Origin: a virus
Direction: 5' to 3' (one strand)
Length of the DNA: 42,109 nt
IMG/VR virus record: IMGVR_UViG_3300037493_001765
Location: 1 to 42,109 of that record
Shown piece after piece: positions 8,476-18,291 of the stretch (within the stretch, counting starts at the first letter, position 1; the number at the start of each line of letters is the position of its first letter). The notes beneath the pieces were generated by a model, which did no database searches, was not told where the DNA came from, and saw only the letters and a program-made list of their open reading frames with translations. The position numbers and the translations under genes are program-made.

Positions 8476-10512
8476 TTATGAAGGTATACAATTACTATCT
8501 GGACAACATACTCTTAATACATTCCATAGAGTGCCGGTGGTTCCGGTTATTCTGAGAGTTGCTATTGGGTTAGCTGTATAATCAGCCGCTGTATAAGCCC
8601 ACCATATAATTTGTTGGTACGCTATGCCTCCAATTATCATATTATTTATTGTATATCCTGTATTGTCTGTAAATTCAATTTGTGCGCTAGGGACAACGCC
8701 TTTGTCTGTACCAATAAATTGATCTATTGTTGCAATTTGATAAGCCTCAGGGATTACATTAGAAGTTTCAGTACCATACACATTATCAAAAGGACCATAA
8801 TTTCCGCCAGGTGTCATGCTAGAAGTAGACACTTTTGTGCCACTTGCGTTACCGTGGATTATTTCAAACTTATCAGCAGTTCCTTGTCCGTCTAATAAAA
8901 ACGTAAGTAATCCGCCAGCAGGATCAAGAGGTATAGTTAAATCTGTAATACCTTCGGTTCCGCTATTTACTGTAGATCCGCAGGTCACAACAGGTATAAC
9001 ATATTCTATTATTTCATCAAGGTTAAGGGTAAATGTAATATCTTCATTACCAAATTGTATCACTTGTATACTTAAACTTAAATTAATAGTCGATGGGTCT
9101 ATAACTGAAGCCGTAGCGGTTATATTATTTATAATGTTACCGTTTGTTCTATATACAGATAGTATATCGCCAGAGGCCGCGGTAATGTTATTTGATAACG
9201 TTAATGTGTTGCCTACTATATTTGTTATTTCGTAAGCAAAAGGTGCTAAATTTATATTTTGATTTGGAGTATTAAATTTGTCTCCTATCGCTAAGCCGGT
9301 CGCATCTGTAATATTAATTGTAGCCGAGTTTGTTACGCTAGCTGTTACAACTGTATTAGCTCCAACTTCTTGTGTAAATTCAAAATCTGGTAATCCAGGG
9401 TTGCCTAGGTAATTTATTTCGCTAGTTGCAGATGTTAATGTCCAGTTAGCATTTATAAATAAACTTGATGGAGTACTAAAAGCTAATCCTTGTGCATTTA
9501 CAACATTAAATCCTGTTATATCGTTTGATGAATATCCTGTTATACTTATAGTAGGGTATATAGAAGCTTGATATATTTCTATAGGGTTTGGTTGTTGGAA
9601 ATTAGGATCTATATCCCCTGTTAATTCTATTTCGTAGTATGCATCAGGATGGATGTCATAAAAATTAGGGAATACAACTTGCGCTATATATTCTCCAGAA
9701 GAACCTAAAGTAACATCAGTGGCTATAGTATAGGTAGCACCAAAAGAATCAGTCATTACTATACTAAATACTGCTCCTGGACTACCGTATATATATAAAT
9801 CACGTGTTTCTCCGTTTATACTAACGTAACTAACGTCAAACAAGTATGATGTAACCAATTCCGGCGCAACGTATATCTCAGATCCAGACACTTTTAATGT
9901 CCACTCGTCATCAGCAGCATCGTAGTTAGGGTATAAGTAATAAGCATTCCATGTAATGTTCGTTAAGTTACCCTCTATATCGTAAGTAGGCAAACTTTCA
10001 ATAGTATAATTTCTTTCATTGCCTTCCGTCATGAAAATTTGTGCAGATAAGTAATAACCCGCCGGAGCATTAAATGTTTTCGTAAATAATAATTCAGTTT
10101 CGTTTAGATTACCAGAGTTAGAATAATAAGTATAAAAATGGTTCTCGATAGGATCCACATCACCTGTTACATTGGCCCCTATAATATTGTATACTCTTCC
10201 CTCAACCATACTAGGTTTTACTGTTCCTTCTCCTATAACACATAATGGTATAGAAAAATTATTTGGAGGCATTACAAAGTTAGTCGCAAAAACAGCCGTG
10301 CAAGTTACATTTAGCCCTGACTGAGCAAACGATACAGACTGTAATTGTGGATAAAATACGCTTGTGTCAAGCGCAAATGTATTTGCGTCTAAAACATATC
10401 CGTCGTTTGGCGTTAATGTTATAACAGCAGTAGGATATAACCCAGAAACATTTGAATTTTCTAGTATTGTATACGATACATTTGAAAAGGTATAATTATT
10501 TATTGTTGGCAT
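8476..10512 (-). CDS. Beta-rich structural (tail or head surface) protein, 678 aa
   Basis: Low in charge and rich in Thr, Asn, Ile, Val and Tyr, with alternating hydrophobic residues throughout: an all-beta, multi-domain virion protein. Several segments look like immunoglobulin-like sandwiches (for example around residues 10-75 and 220-310), and TNIVGNTLTLSNNITAASG near residue 430 resembles beta strands found in adhesins. It ends in two Cys-containing strands (RVCCPDSNC). It lies 26 nt downstream of the 1680-aa gene and 12 nt upstream of the 109-aa gene, inside the tail block. It could be a tail-nozzle component, adhesin or decoration protein; I do not recognise a specific family. Start ATG at 10512 follows an AT-rich leader. 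Confidence 0.78.
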   Translation of the reverse strand: MPTINNYTFSNVSYTILENSNVSGLYPTAVITLTPNDGYVLDANTFALDTSVFYPQLQSVSFAQSGLNVTCTAVFATNFVMPPNNFSIPLCVIGEGTVKPSMVEGRVYNIIGANVTGDVDPIENHFYTYYSNSGNLNETELLFTKTFNAPAGYYLSAQIFMTEGNERNYTIESLPTYDIEGNLTNITWNAYYLYPNYDAADDEWTLKVSGSEIYVAPELVTSYLFDVSYVSINGETRDLYIYGSPGAVFSIVMTDSFGATYTIATDVTLGSSGEYIAQVVFPNFYDIHPDAYYEIELTGDIDPNFQQPNPIEIYQASIYPTISITGYSSNDITGFNVVNAQGLAFSTPSSLFINANWTLTSATSEINYLGNPGLPDFEFTQEVGANTVVTASVTNSATINITDATGLAIGDKFNTPNQNINLAPFAYEITNIVGNTLTLSNNITAASGDILSVYRTNGNIINNITATASVIDPSTINLSLSIQVIQFGNEDITFTLNLDEIIEYVIPVVTCGSTVNSGTEGITDLTIPLDPAGGLLTFLLDGQGTADKFEIIHGNASGTKVSTSSMTPGGNYGPFDNVYGTETSNVIPEAYQIATIDQFIGTDKGVVPSAQIEFTDNTGYTINNMIIGGIAYQQIIWWAYTAADYTANPIATLRITGTTGTLWNVLRVCCPDSNCIPS

Positions 10513-10538
10513 ATTATATTATTTTAATAATTGATTGA

Positions 10539-13500
10539 TTACGGACAAGATAATGTGTTATATTGAGTTATATCTGTTATGATACCATTTGCTAATGTGA
10601 TCATATACCAATCATTTGGTATTACATACGCTGTATTAGTTGGGTCAAGATACCATTCTGGATTAGTAACAGGTGTTGGTGTATATAAATACCAACCACT
10701 ATTTCCATTAGGCGTTTGACTTTCTATATTATAAAACTGTGTTCCTATGCTTATCCCTTGGTTTGAATAATAAGAATAGCTTAAAATAAAAGGGCAATTG
10801 CCAAGGCTATAGTCGCCGTTCATATTTGCAAAATAAGTTCCTGCTCCACAAGCAGCGTCATCGGCCGTAGGAAAAGGATCATTAAAGTTATTGTAGCGGA
10901 ACATATTATTATAATAATTTGCACAAAAATACCAGCCACCATAAGTATCTATTCTAGCATCAGGGCCGGTTGGCTCTTCACTGCCAACACTACACGATTC
11001 GTCTATATAAACTGATAGCACATAATTCTGCGGCGTTGAAATAATTTCAATTGGATTACCAATACCTATCCCTTTAGGATCGCAACCTATTAATGTGCCT
11101 TTTATATAATTAAAGTATTTGCCTTCTTTGTTTTGAAACTCTTTAACTTCTCCGGCTTCAAGGTCAGTTCTAATAAAACTTGTATACCACCCAGGTGTCT
11201 TTTGAGACATAGCTGTAGGTATTGTTTGATTAGCATTTATTTCAGCAATAGAATACCATTTAGTTCCTACTTGATATTCAAAATATCTAGATTTGCTACC
11301 TGTGTAATTTAGAGTGCTAAAACCTTTAACTAATTGAGGCTCTTCATTAATTAAAACATTAAATGAGCTATCGTATTGTATGTTATAAAAATTATTATAT
11401 AATTGGTTAGCCCCGTGCTCCCATACTAATCCGTTTTTAAAAGTATAATAAATGTTATTTAAAGTAATTCCGCCTTCTTGAATAAAGTCTTTACGGCTTG
11501 TCCAACCATCCACAGATTCCTTATATGATATAGTGGTCTTTGTTGTATATAATGTTGGTCTAATTTCACAGTCTGGATCAAGTTGATAAATAGGATCGTT
11601 ACTAAGGATTAATTCCCAATTTCTAGCTAAGTTATTTAGTGTTATATTATACAAATCTTCACCATCATCATAGCTACCAATAACAGTTGTAGAGGTTCTT
11701 AAGTTATCGGCAAAGAAAGAAGACATCCCACTTTCAGCAATATTTGTAATACCGTCCATTGATAATCTTATAACAGCACCTCTGTTTCTATCAGAGAAGT
11801 ATACTCTATAACCGTAAGAAGCAAATGATTCTGGATTTTTAGATATACCATATTCTCCATCGTATGGAACAGCTTGTCCTAATACAGCTTGATTCGATGT
11901 TACATTTGTATTACCATCTGCATTAAACAAAGCATCTTTATTAGCTAATATTCTTAAACACTTATCTTCACATAAAGTTAATAAATCTGTATTTCTAGAA
12001 TGAAGTTTTTGTATTGTACCATATATAGGATTAAGATCTTTTGTTATTGGTTCAGCTTGTATAAATTGATTCAGCCTATTTATTCCCGATGTAGAATTAT
12101 ATATTTGCGAAAATATATATCCACTACCCCTTCTTTCTGCTGCATAAGGCTCGTCTAATACTGTAGAAACTTTTGGACCTTTGTCTATAGTAACAGCGTT
12201 AAAGTCATCTCTAATACGATTTGATTCAACACCTTGTCCGTAAGAATAACAATTAAACCAAGTTAAAGATTGATTAGGTACATTATAATTAGCTATTGGA
12301 ATAGAATTAGAAGCTTCATAATAAAGTTCAAGATCTACTTTTTCCTTAGGTTCTGTTTCAAAAATTGCAGGATTACTAGAGCTTAATAATTTGTTTCCAC
12401 CGTCTGTTACAGGCTCTAAAATCTCTATTGATATTTGATTATTAGCCAGCATTCCCCAGTCGTTAGTTGTAGGAATCCATAGTTCTGTTATACCCTTGTT
12501 TAGTTCAACATATATTGCATATCTACGGTCACTATCATAGTTTCCTGGATCACAACTGTTTATACCAGGTGCTTGTACTCTACCTCTAGCAGATTGCATG
12601 GCTACTGCGTATCGTATCTGGTACACTTGAGACTTTACTCCGGCATAAGGCCCTGTCGCGGCATTACACTGAAAACGTATATATGCTCCTTGCGAAAACT
12701 TACCATCAGGTGATGCAGCAGAACCAGACCAATCAGATATTTCTTGAGATCTTACACGTCCAAAAAATGGGTTTATGTAATGACCATAATCTCCTACGTC
12801 TAGCACTTGTACGCCAAACTTTATACTACCTCTAGTTGGAGGTTGATAACCTGGAAATTTTGCAGCTATAGTAGGATCAACAAGTAAGTCACCTCCGACT
12901 CCACCTCCCCATCCTATTAATCTACAATTAAATTTATTATTATCACAACCCCAAAACGAATCAGGTTGAGCATCTTGTCCTTCGTCACTCCAATAAATAG
13001 CATGATTACCAGGAAAATTGTTTGTATTTGTATATGGGTTTGGCCTTATTTCCGTTACTATACCATAACGTTGTGTCATTGCTGCAAACGACGCTATAAT
13101 ATTTGTATCAAATGCAAAATCTCTATTAATTTTTACAAAAAATCTACCTTCAAATTCAGGTTTGTTTTGTACATCTTCCTCAAATATTGTTAGATCTATG
13201 GAAGCTAATCCTGCTGATTGCAAAAAACCAACATCAGAACCCATAAATCTTTCAAGAGTAACTTCATAATTTGAGGAATCACCTGCCGTGCTTAATATTT
13301 TTGCTTCAGCAACATTATAAGTATCAGATGTGGCTCCTCCTATACTTAATGTTATTTTATTTCCATTAAGCTTTGGTCCAAATTCAGGATTTGTAGTAGG
13401 AGATGGCCCTGTAAACACTATGGTTATATATCCTATCTCTATTGGCTCTAATAACTGTACTCTTGCGCTTGAAACTACTTTATTAAACGTAGCTACAAAT

Positions 13501-15581
13501 TCTGGAGCTTCATTCTCAATAGCAATTATTTTATACCTATTTAAGGTTGTTACAGCTACATTAGTATCATGCTGCTTTTTTAGTATCAAATATGTTTCTT
13601 CATCTACTTTGTTTCTTTCAGACGAAGGAAAAGACAACCAAACATTACCGTCTTCGGCGTCGTAAAATTTATCTAACGCTAAATTATAATACTCGTTTGA
13701 ATTTTCTTTTATAAAGAATTTATAGTGAGTAGCCCAATCAGGTGGTGCTCCTATTGTTGATATTGTAAGCTTATTTGCTTTATCAGAATTAGCTATATCA
13801 ACTTTTGTACTACCAAGCTTACTTGTGAATACTGGCGTTTCTCTACCGTATTGATCAATAAAAACTACACCAGCTTGATAAGTTCTTATGGACTTAACAG
13901 AAGGTACAGGATAACGAACAGCTGCAAGTGTACTATGCAATACCGGCGTTAAAGATAAATTTATATTAACCGTAGGAGTATTATAGTTTTGAAGATAATT
14001 TCCATATACTATTCTATTGCCAACTATTTCCTGGGCTTTAGCTCTTCTAGGGACATTATCCCATGGTCTTAGCAATTGATTTGATTCCACAATCGCTCCA
14101 ATTAATTCAGTTTCTATTTGAAAACTGCTTGGAGGCGTTATAAAAGGTTCTCTTTTTAATGTATCAACAATATATACTGCTGGTGAATGTGATTCTTTAT
14201 ATAAAATGTCTATTTCTTGTACTTCTTGATTACCCCAATTTAAGTTATTGATAATCAAGCGTCTAATCCTGTTAGTCATACCAACATTATATCCGTCTGA
14301 TGCTAAATATTCAAATTCACCACCTTCAAACGCAACATCTGAAAACGGTGAGTAACAAGAGTATTCATTGTCTATATATTTCCATCGATATGCAAATCTT
14401 GGAAATACGTACTCAAACATTGGAGCTTCTTCCACCAATAAACATTCCCAAGTGAAAACTTGAATTTGATTGGCTGCGCTTATAAATCTGCCAATATCAC
14501 TAGAGATCGCTTGTATTTGTCCTGTTATTGTTGTGTTTACTATGGATGTTACTTTGATACTTATTTGATAATTATGTCTTTCAAGAAATTCATCTGTAAA
14601 ATCTACCTTCAATATTATAAGATTACCAGCAATCCATTGCGGTATTGTATTTACGGTAAACGTAATTTCGCCTGTCCAGATATTTCCAGCCACATAATTA
14701 GGTAAAGTATTGTCATTTAAACTAGTGTTTACGTAAAAGCCGGGAGTTTGAATGTTAACTAAGTATTCTCCGTAAGTGTCTAACGGTATAGCTGTATCAG
14801 GCGAATTTATAACATCAGGTATATAAGTAAAGTTTATTACATCTAAAGTAGATAATTGAGTTGTTACCGGAGTTAATCCTGTACCTGGAATATTGTCTCC
14901 AAATTTACTTGCTGAAAAATCTAAAGTCGGCGCTGCTAACGGTGATTTTTTTATCACTGTAACGTCTGCTTCAATAAAATCTGGCTGGCCTGTTAAGTTG
15001 GTTTGATATGATTCTGGAACTAATCCAGAGGCTGGTATATATAAAGGAACCTTTGTATGTGTTACAAAGTCAACCGAACCTGTTTTAAATTTTTCTATAT
15101 TGATTTTCTTTGGTTCAGTTTGATCATCTGTCCAAAATAAAAATCTGTCTATAATATTAATCCCCGTAATTAAGTAATTCGGGGTAAAGTTTAATATATC
15201 GTGTGTGTCAATTAATATAGGGCTTATCACCTCGTTAATTTGATCGTATTCGGCTATTGCACTTATTCTTACGCCTGTTATAGGATTTGGATCTGAAGCA
15301 ATAAACCAATATATTCTTTCGTTTATATCGTTTCTATATACTCCAATACAAACAGGATTTGTCATTGCATCTATATAAGAGCCTGTCCAGGTATTACCTG
15401 TACCAAGTTTACCTCTAAGTTGTAAATTTCCTGGTACATTCTGTAGGGATCCTACATCACTAGCGTCGGAATTGGCTAGATTAAGATTTAAAGCGTCTCT
15501 ATATTGTCCGTTTGGTACAAGACGTTCATCCAAATCTTTGTTCATTTTACCCGACGTAAAGGTGTGTATAAACTCTGCCAT
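10539..15581 (-). CDS. Giant tail nozzle / stabilisation-type structural protein, 1680 aa
   Basis: The N-terminus (GKMNKDLDERLVPNG, residues 11-25, followed by QYRDALNLNLAN and later LQNVPGN) is a hallmark I recall in large structural proteins of marine short-tailed and crAss-like phages, where a similar N-terminus starts tail stabilisation, tubular or muzzle proteins. The remainder is beta-rich with many Asn/Tyr/Thr strands. Near residue 1350 the motif YKESVDGWTSRKDF is followed by YTFKNGLVWEHG, also recurring in that family. It sits directly downstream (6 nt) of two connector candidates, as expected for the tail tube or nozzle of a podovirus. It is likely the largest external part of the tail. 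The general structural assignment is strong; the exact location in the tail is inference. Confidence 0.85.
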   Translation of the reverse strand: MAEFIHTFTSGKMNKDLDERLVPNGQYRDALNLNLANSDASDVGSLQNVPGNLQLRGKLGTGNTWTGSYIDAMTNPVCIGVYRNDINERIYWFIASDPNPITGVRISAIAEYDQINEVISPILIDTHDILNFTPNYLITGINIIDRFLFWTDDQTEPKKINIEKFKTGSVDFVTHTKVPLYIPASGLVPESYQTNLTGQPDFIEADVTVIKKSPLAAPTLDFSASKFGDNIPGTGLTPVTTQLSTLDVINFTYIPDVINSPDTAIPLDTYGEYLVNIQTPGFYVNTSLNDNTLPNYVAGNIWTGEITFTVNTIPQWIAGNLIILKVDFTDEFLERHNYQISIKVTSIVNTTITGQIQAISSDIGRFISAANQIQVFTWECLLVEEAPMFEYVFPRFAYRWKYIDNEYSCYSPFSDVAFEGGEFEYLASDGYNVGMTNRIRRLIINNLNWGNQEVQEIDILYKESHSPAVYIVDTLKREPFITPPSSFQIETELIGAIVESNQLLRPWDNVPRRAKAQEIVGNRIVYGNYLQNYNTPTVNINLSLTPVLHSTLAAVRYPVPSVKSIRTYQAGVVFIDQYGRETPVFTSKLGSTKVDIANSDKANKLTISTIGAPPDWATHYKFFIKENSNEYYNLALDKFYDAEDGNVWLSFPSSERNKVDEETYLILKKQHDTNVAVTTLNRYKIIAIENEAPEFVATFNKVVSSARVQLLEPIEIGYITIVFTGPSPTTNPEFGPKLNGNKITLSIGGATSDTYNVAEAKILSTAGDSSNYEVTLERFMGSDVGFLQSAGLASIDLTIFEEDVQNKPEFEGRFFVKINRDFAFDTNIIASFAAMTQRYGIVTEIRPNPYTNTNNFPGNHAIYWSDEGQDAQPDSFWGCDNNKFNCRLIGWGGGVGGDLLVDPTIAAKFPGYQPPTRGSIKFGVQVLDVGDYGHYINPFFGRVRSQEISDWSGSAASPDGKFSQGAYIRFQCNAATGPYAGVKSQVYQIRYAVAMQSARGRVQAPGINSCDPGNYDSDRRYAIYVELNKGITELWIPTTNDWGMLANNQISIEILEPVTDGGNKLLSSSNPAIFETEPKEKVDLELYYEASNSIPIANYNVPNQSLTWFNCYSYGQGVESNRIRDDFNAVTIDKGPKVSTVLDEPYAAERRGSGYIFSQIYNSTSGINRLNQFIQAEPITKDLNPIYGTIQKLHSRNTDLLTLCEDKCLRILANKDALFNADGNTNVTSNQAVLGQAVPYDGEYGISKNPESFASYGYRVYFSDRNRGAVIRLSMDGITNIAESGMSSFFADNLRTSTTVIGSYDDGEDLYNITLNNLARNWELILSNDPIYQLDPDCEIRPTLYTTKTTISYKESVDGWTSRKDFIQEGGITLNNIYYTFKNGLVWEHGANQLYNNFYNIQYDSSFNVLINEEPQLVKGFSTLNYTGSKSRYFEYQVGTKWYSIAEINANQTIPTAMSQKTPGWYTSFIRTDLEAGEVKEFQNKEGKYFNYIKGTLIGCDPKGIGIGNPIEIISTPQNYVLSVYIDESCSVGSEEPTGPDARIDTYGGWYFCANYYNNMFRYNNFNDPFPTADDAACGAGTYFANMNGDYSLGNCPFILSYSYYSNQGISIGTQFYNIESQTPNGNSGWYLYTPTPVTNPEWYLDPTNTAYVIPNDWYMITLANGIITDITQYNTLSCP

Positions 15582-15586
15582 ATATA

Positions 15587-16513
15587 TTAATGTTTAATCC
15601 ATTTGGATTGATTTTTCATAATTTGTCCTATCAATGCGCTTTTGATATTTGATAATCTAATTTTCGCATTTCTTTTAGCCGCTGTTAATTCTTTTCTATA
15701 TCTGGCTATTAAGTATTCTTGGGTATTTGCTCTTGTAGATAATATTGCGTGAATGATATATTTGTATATTGCATCAATAGCAAACTTGTGTACGGTCATA
15801 TCAGAGTCTACAGCTAGTCCATCACTTATGTATCTCAAAGTAACTATTCTATCCCTTAAGTCTGAGCTAAACCTGATAACACCGTTTAATTTGTCTATGT
15901 AGAATGTACCATTAGCTTGTGCCATTTCTGGATCAAGGCCATATCTACGCCCATAAGCATACATACCTATTAAGTCAGGATTATTATTCCAAGTCCATCC
16001 TCCATTTTGAGGCAATGGTGTATTTGTAGAATAAGCTGATCTGTCCCATCTTTTTAATGTTTCAGATTCGTTAGCTTGTGGAACATTACCATTTGAATCA
16101 AAAGTATATTGATATTGTGAATCCTGTATATAAGCACTTGGATTGCTTGTTATGTCCGTTCTATATATTGGTCTTTCAATACCGTTTTGATCTGTCCATG
16201 ATACTTTAGTATAATTAACATAATCTTGTGGTAATATCATATATAGTCCAGGCGGAACTTCTATTTCGATTGCTTTGTCTTGTGGTAAAAGATCGAAACT
16301 AAATTCTTGTATTGCGCGCATTGCGTGGAACTGTACATCAGTTCTTTTTATTTTTGTAATTATTTTATCCTCTCCAACAAACATTATCATAAAATTATTT
16401 ATAATATCATTTATCGATACGAATTGATAACTGCCATAGTCTTCGTCGTTACTATTCCATAGTCCGTCGGGACCTAAGTAGTACTCTTCTGGTGTTTGAT
16501 CTAATAATCCCAT
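15587..16513 (-). CDS. Tail connector / ring protein candidate, 308 aa
   Basis: Helical ends surround a beta-containing centre. Segments such as DVQFHAMRAIQEFSFD and VPPGLYMILPQDYVNYTKVS resemble head-tail connector (tail tubular A or gp4-like ring) proteins, which have an N-terminal helix pair, a beta domain that lists solvent-exposed loops, and C-terminal helices. Here the C-terminal helices are basic (ARYRKELTAAKRNAKIRL). The gene starts 3 nt after the 250-aa gene stop and ends 5 nt before the 1680-aa tail gene, the position of ring proteins between portal/capsid and tail nozzle. Homology to a named ring protein is inferred from pattern and position, not from an alignment. Confidence 0.8.
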   Translation of the reverse strand: MGLLDQTPEEYYLGPDGLWNSNDEDYGSYQFVSINDIINNFMIMFVGEDKIITKIKRTDVQFHAMRAIQEFSFDLLPQDKAIEIEVPPGLYMILPQDYVNYTKVSWTDQNGIERPIYRTDITSNPSAYIQDSQYQYTFDSNGNVPQANESETLKRWDRSAYSTNTPLPQNGGWTWNNNPDLIGMYAYGRRYGLDPEMAQANGTFYIDKLNGVIRFSSDLRDRIVTLRYISDGLAVDSDMTVHKFAIDAIYKYIIHAILSTRANTQEYLIARYRKELTAAKRNAKIRLSNIKSALIGQIMKNQSKWIKH

Positions 16514-16516
16514 TTA

Positions 16517-17269
16517 TTAAGATTTTTCTTGTTGAATAGTTTGTTGTTCTTCAGAGTTAGCCACTTGGTACATTTGGTAATCTTTAATTAATAATCCTGA
16601 AAGCTCAAGTATTTTTATTACCAATTCCGTTTCTTCTGACGGATGTAATTCAAAATTAACTGAGTTTGCAGCATTATATAAAGGCTCCTGGAACACAATT
16701 GTGTATGCCCATTGTACTTTTGCAGGCTTCTTAATATAATTACACGAAACGCCTTGTGTTAAAGCCGTATTGCCATATACTTTATAGCCTTTGTCGTTAG
16801 CTATAAATACAGGTCTTGTGCTTGAGGGCTTGGTATATGGAGATTGATTTATGTATAGAAGTTCATTATGATTTACTCTTTCCGCTTCTACTAAAGTTGT
16901 AGTTGTTACCGTTGTGTTTGGAACAGGATATAGAGATAAACTTGTAGTTACGTTTGCATATACTATTGTACCCATACGATAAAGATTAGCAGGCGGTTGC
17001 CAGTAACCTGTTAAGGTATTATAAGTCATAGGTGCGTTTGCCTCAAATATATTTATTTTTTCATTAAGGATATTAAGCATGTCAGAGAATTCGGTATCGT
17101 TTCCATGCAATCTACCAAATTGATTAATATCATAAAAGTATTGCTCAAATATATCTAGTTGAGCTTGATTTGCATATAAGTTAAATTCCTGTGCGGTAAC
17201 ATAACCTCTTTGCTCTTTGTTGAGTATACCTAATACTCTTTGATAAACTGTATCTACGCTTACGGCCAT
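16517..17269 (-). CDS. Tail connector / ring protein candidate, 250 aa
   Basis: The N-terminal helical segment (VYQRVLGILNKEQRGYVT, then AQEFNLYANQAQLDIFEQYF) is typical of phage head-tail adaptor or ring proteins and recurs in marine phage structural blocks. The middle is beta-rich, and the C-terminal region has HPSEETELVIKILELSGLLI, an amphipathic helix, ending with a Glu/Gln tail. It follows the 283-aa gene after a 76-base gap holding a possible hairpin and is almost contiguous with the 308-aa gene. It probably forms one ring between portal and tail. The ATG at 17269 is preceded by an A-rich leader. Specific ring identity not determined. Confidence 0.78.
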   Translation of the reverse strand: MAVSVDTVYQRVLGILNKEQRGYVTAQEFNLYANQAQLDIFEQYFYDINQFGRLHGNDTEFSDMLNILNEKINIFEANAPMTYNTLTGYWQPPANLYRMGTIVYANVTTSLSLYPVPNTTVTTTTLVEAERVNHNELLYINQSPYTKPSSTRPVFIANDKGYKVYGNTALTQGVSCNYIKKPAKVQWAYTIVFQEPLYNAANSVNFELHPSEETELVIKILELSGLLIKDYQMYQVANSEEQQTIQQEKS

Positions 17270-17299
17270 AATGTGTTATTTTGGTTTATTATTTATAGT

Positions 17300-17340
17300 A
17301 AAAAGGCCACCCATAAGGCAGCCTAACTACTATAATGGGT
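17300..17340 (-). terminator. Possible hairpin/terminator after the 283-aa gene
   Basis: Read on the minus strand just downstream of the stop at 17346, ACCCAT pairs with ATGGGT across a 20-nt loop that itself contains AGGC/GCCT complementarity, followed by GGCCTTTTTAC. The T run fits an intrinsic terminator or 3'-end processing signal, but the stem is only six pairs and the loop is long, so the call is weak. It lies in one of the few true gaps of the block. Confidence 0.35.
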
Positions 17341-17345
17341 AATCT

Positions 17346-18197
17346 TTAAAGTCTTTTTTGTATTGCTTTAAACACTTCCATTCCTTCGTCAGTCTTAAAG
17401 AAAGCTGACAATGCAGAATAAGGGTGTTCGTCAAAAGGAACTGTCATAAGTTTTCTTCCTCCTACCCCATAAGTAAATGTACGTTGGTCTGGCGTTAATG
17501 CGATGATTCCCATCTCTGTAGCCTTAATACCTACATTTCTTAAATGTGTATTTTCATCTTGCGCTAGTTGCATAAATTGTTCAGGATAATTTCTAGCAAA
17601 TACTAGTAAGTCTCTTTTTAATTCTTTAGATGATAACTCAGAAACTTTTGATCCTAATTCCACTCTCATGATTGCTTCAGCTTCGTCAATATCCATTGAT
17701 TTAGCCATATTTAAAGCTTCTAATTCAAATTCAATCCACTCAACTTGATTTGTTGCAATAGCTTCTGGTTTGTATTCTCTAATGATACCGCTATGCACTG
17801 CTGGATGATATAATGATAATAATTTTTGTAATACTACTTGCTCTTTTGGGACTCTTAATTCACCGTTTTTAAATACGATTCTTCCTAAAATTGCTTGTCC
17901 TTCTTGCTCGTCAACGAAACAAGATCTTTGATTTGTGCAGTATCTTAATTCTCTTTGATATTGTTTTTCAGTATCAAACCATAATAAAGATCTCACTTCA
18001 CTATGTCTTGTTGGTAATGTAAAGATTAACGGTTTTTTACCGGTTGTCAATTCATATAACCTATCTTTTACAACCCACTCGTCTTTTTTAGGAGCTGCTT
18101 TCACAGTCTCTCTTACTTCTTGCGTTGGTGTTGGTACTTCATATTGTACGTTTTCTTCTACAGTTTCCACTGCAGGTTTTTTTGTAGCTGTTGCCAT
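17346..18197 (-). CDS. Conserved virion-block protein of unknown function, 283 aa
   Basis: The N-terminal 40 residues are Thr/Pro/Glu/Lys-rich and look disordered. The folded part includes LTTGKKPLIFTLPTRHS, two cysteines in RYCTNQRSCFVD, and a helical region with SSKELKRDLLVFARNYPEQF, then VGGRKLMTVPFDEHPYSAL near the C-terminus. I recall similar proteins after the capsid gene in marine phages but know no function. It is isolated by hairpins on both sides: the strong one between the capsid gene and this start, the weaker one after its stop. It could be an auxiliary capsid or head-completion protein, inferred from position only. Start ATG at 18197 is preceded by AT-rich sequence. Confidence 0.78.
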   Translation of the reverse strand: MATATKKPAVETVEENVQYEVPTPTQEVRETVKAAPKKDEWVVKDRLYELTTGKKPLIFTLPTRHSEVRSLLWFDTEKQYQRELRYCTNQRSCFVDEQEGQAILGRIVFKNGELRVPKEQVVLQKLLSLYHPAVHSGIIREYKPEAIATNQVEWIEFELEALNMAKSMDIDEAEAIMRVELGSKVSELSSKELKRDLLVFARNYPEQFMQLAQDENTHLRNVGIKATEMGIIALTPDQRTFTYGVGGRKLMTVPFDEHPYSALSAFFKTDEGMEVFKAIQKRL

Positions 18198-18221
18198 GAT
18201 ATAATATAATTAAAAAGTTTA

Positions 18222-18242
18222 TAAAGGTAATAAAAGGTAATA
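18222..18242. repeat. Two-copy 10-bp tandem repeat in capsid/283-aa gap
   Basis: The plus strand carries AAAGGTAATA twice in tandem between the capsid terminator hairpin and the start of the 283-aa gene. Read in the transcribed direction this is a T-rich stretch (TATTACCTTTTATTACC) directly after the hairpin, so it may simply supply the terminator T tract, or it could be a protein-binding site. Confidence 0.5.
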
Positions 18243-18243
18243 A

Positions 18244-18270
18244 TTACCCTCGTAAATTCAACGAGGGTAA
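18244..18270 (-). terminator. Strong hairpin downstream of the major capsid gene
   Basis: A perfect 10-bp inverted repeat (TTACCCTCGT, 7-nt loop, ACGAGGGTAA) lies 22 nt after the capsid stop codon. On the minus strand it is followed by a T-rich stretch. This fits an intrinsic or attenuating terminator, or a 3' stabiliser, that would make capsid transcripts more abundant than the genes downstream. Confidence 0.72.
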
Positions 18271-18291
18271 CTACTACTCTAAAAAGTAATA

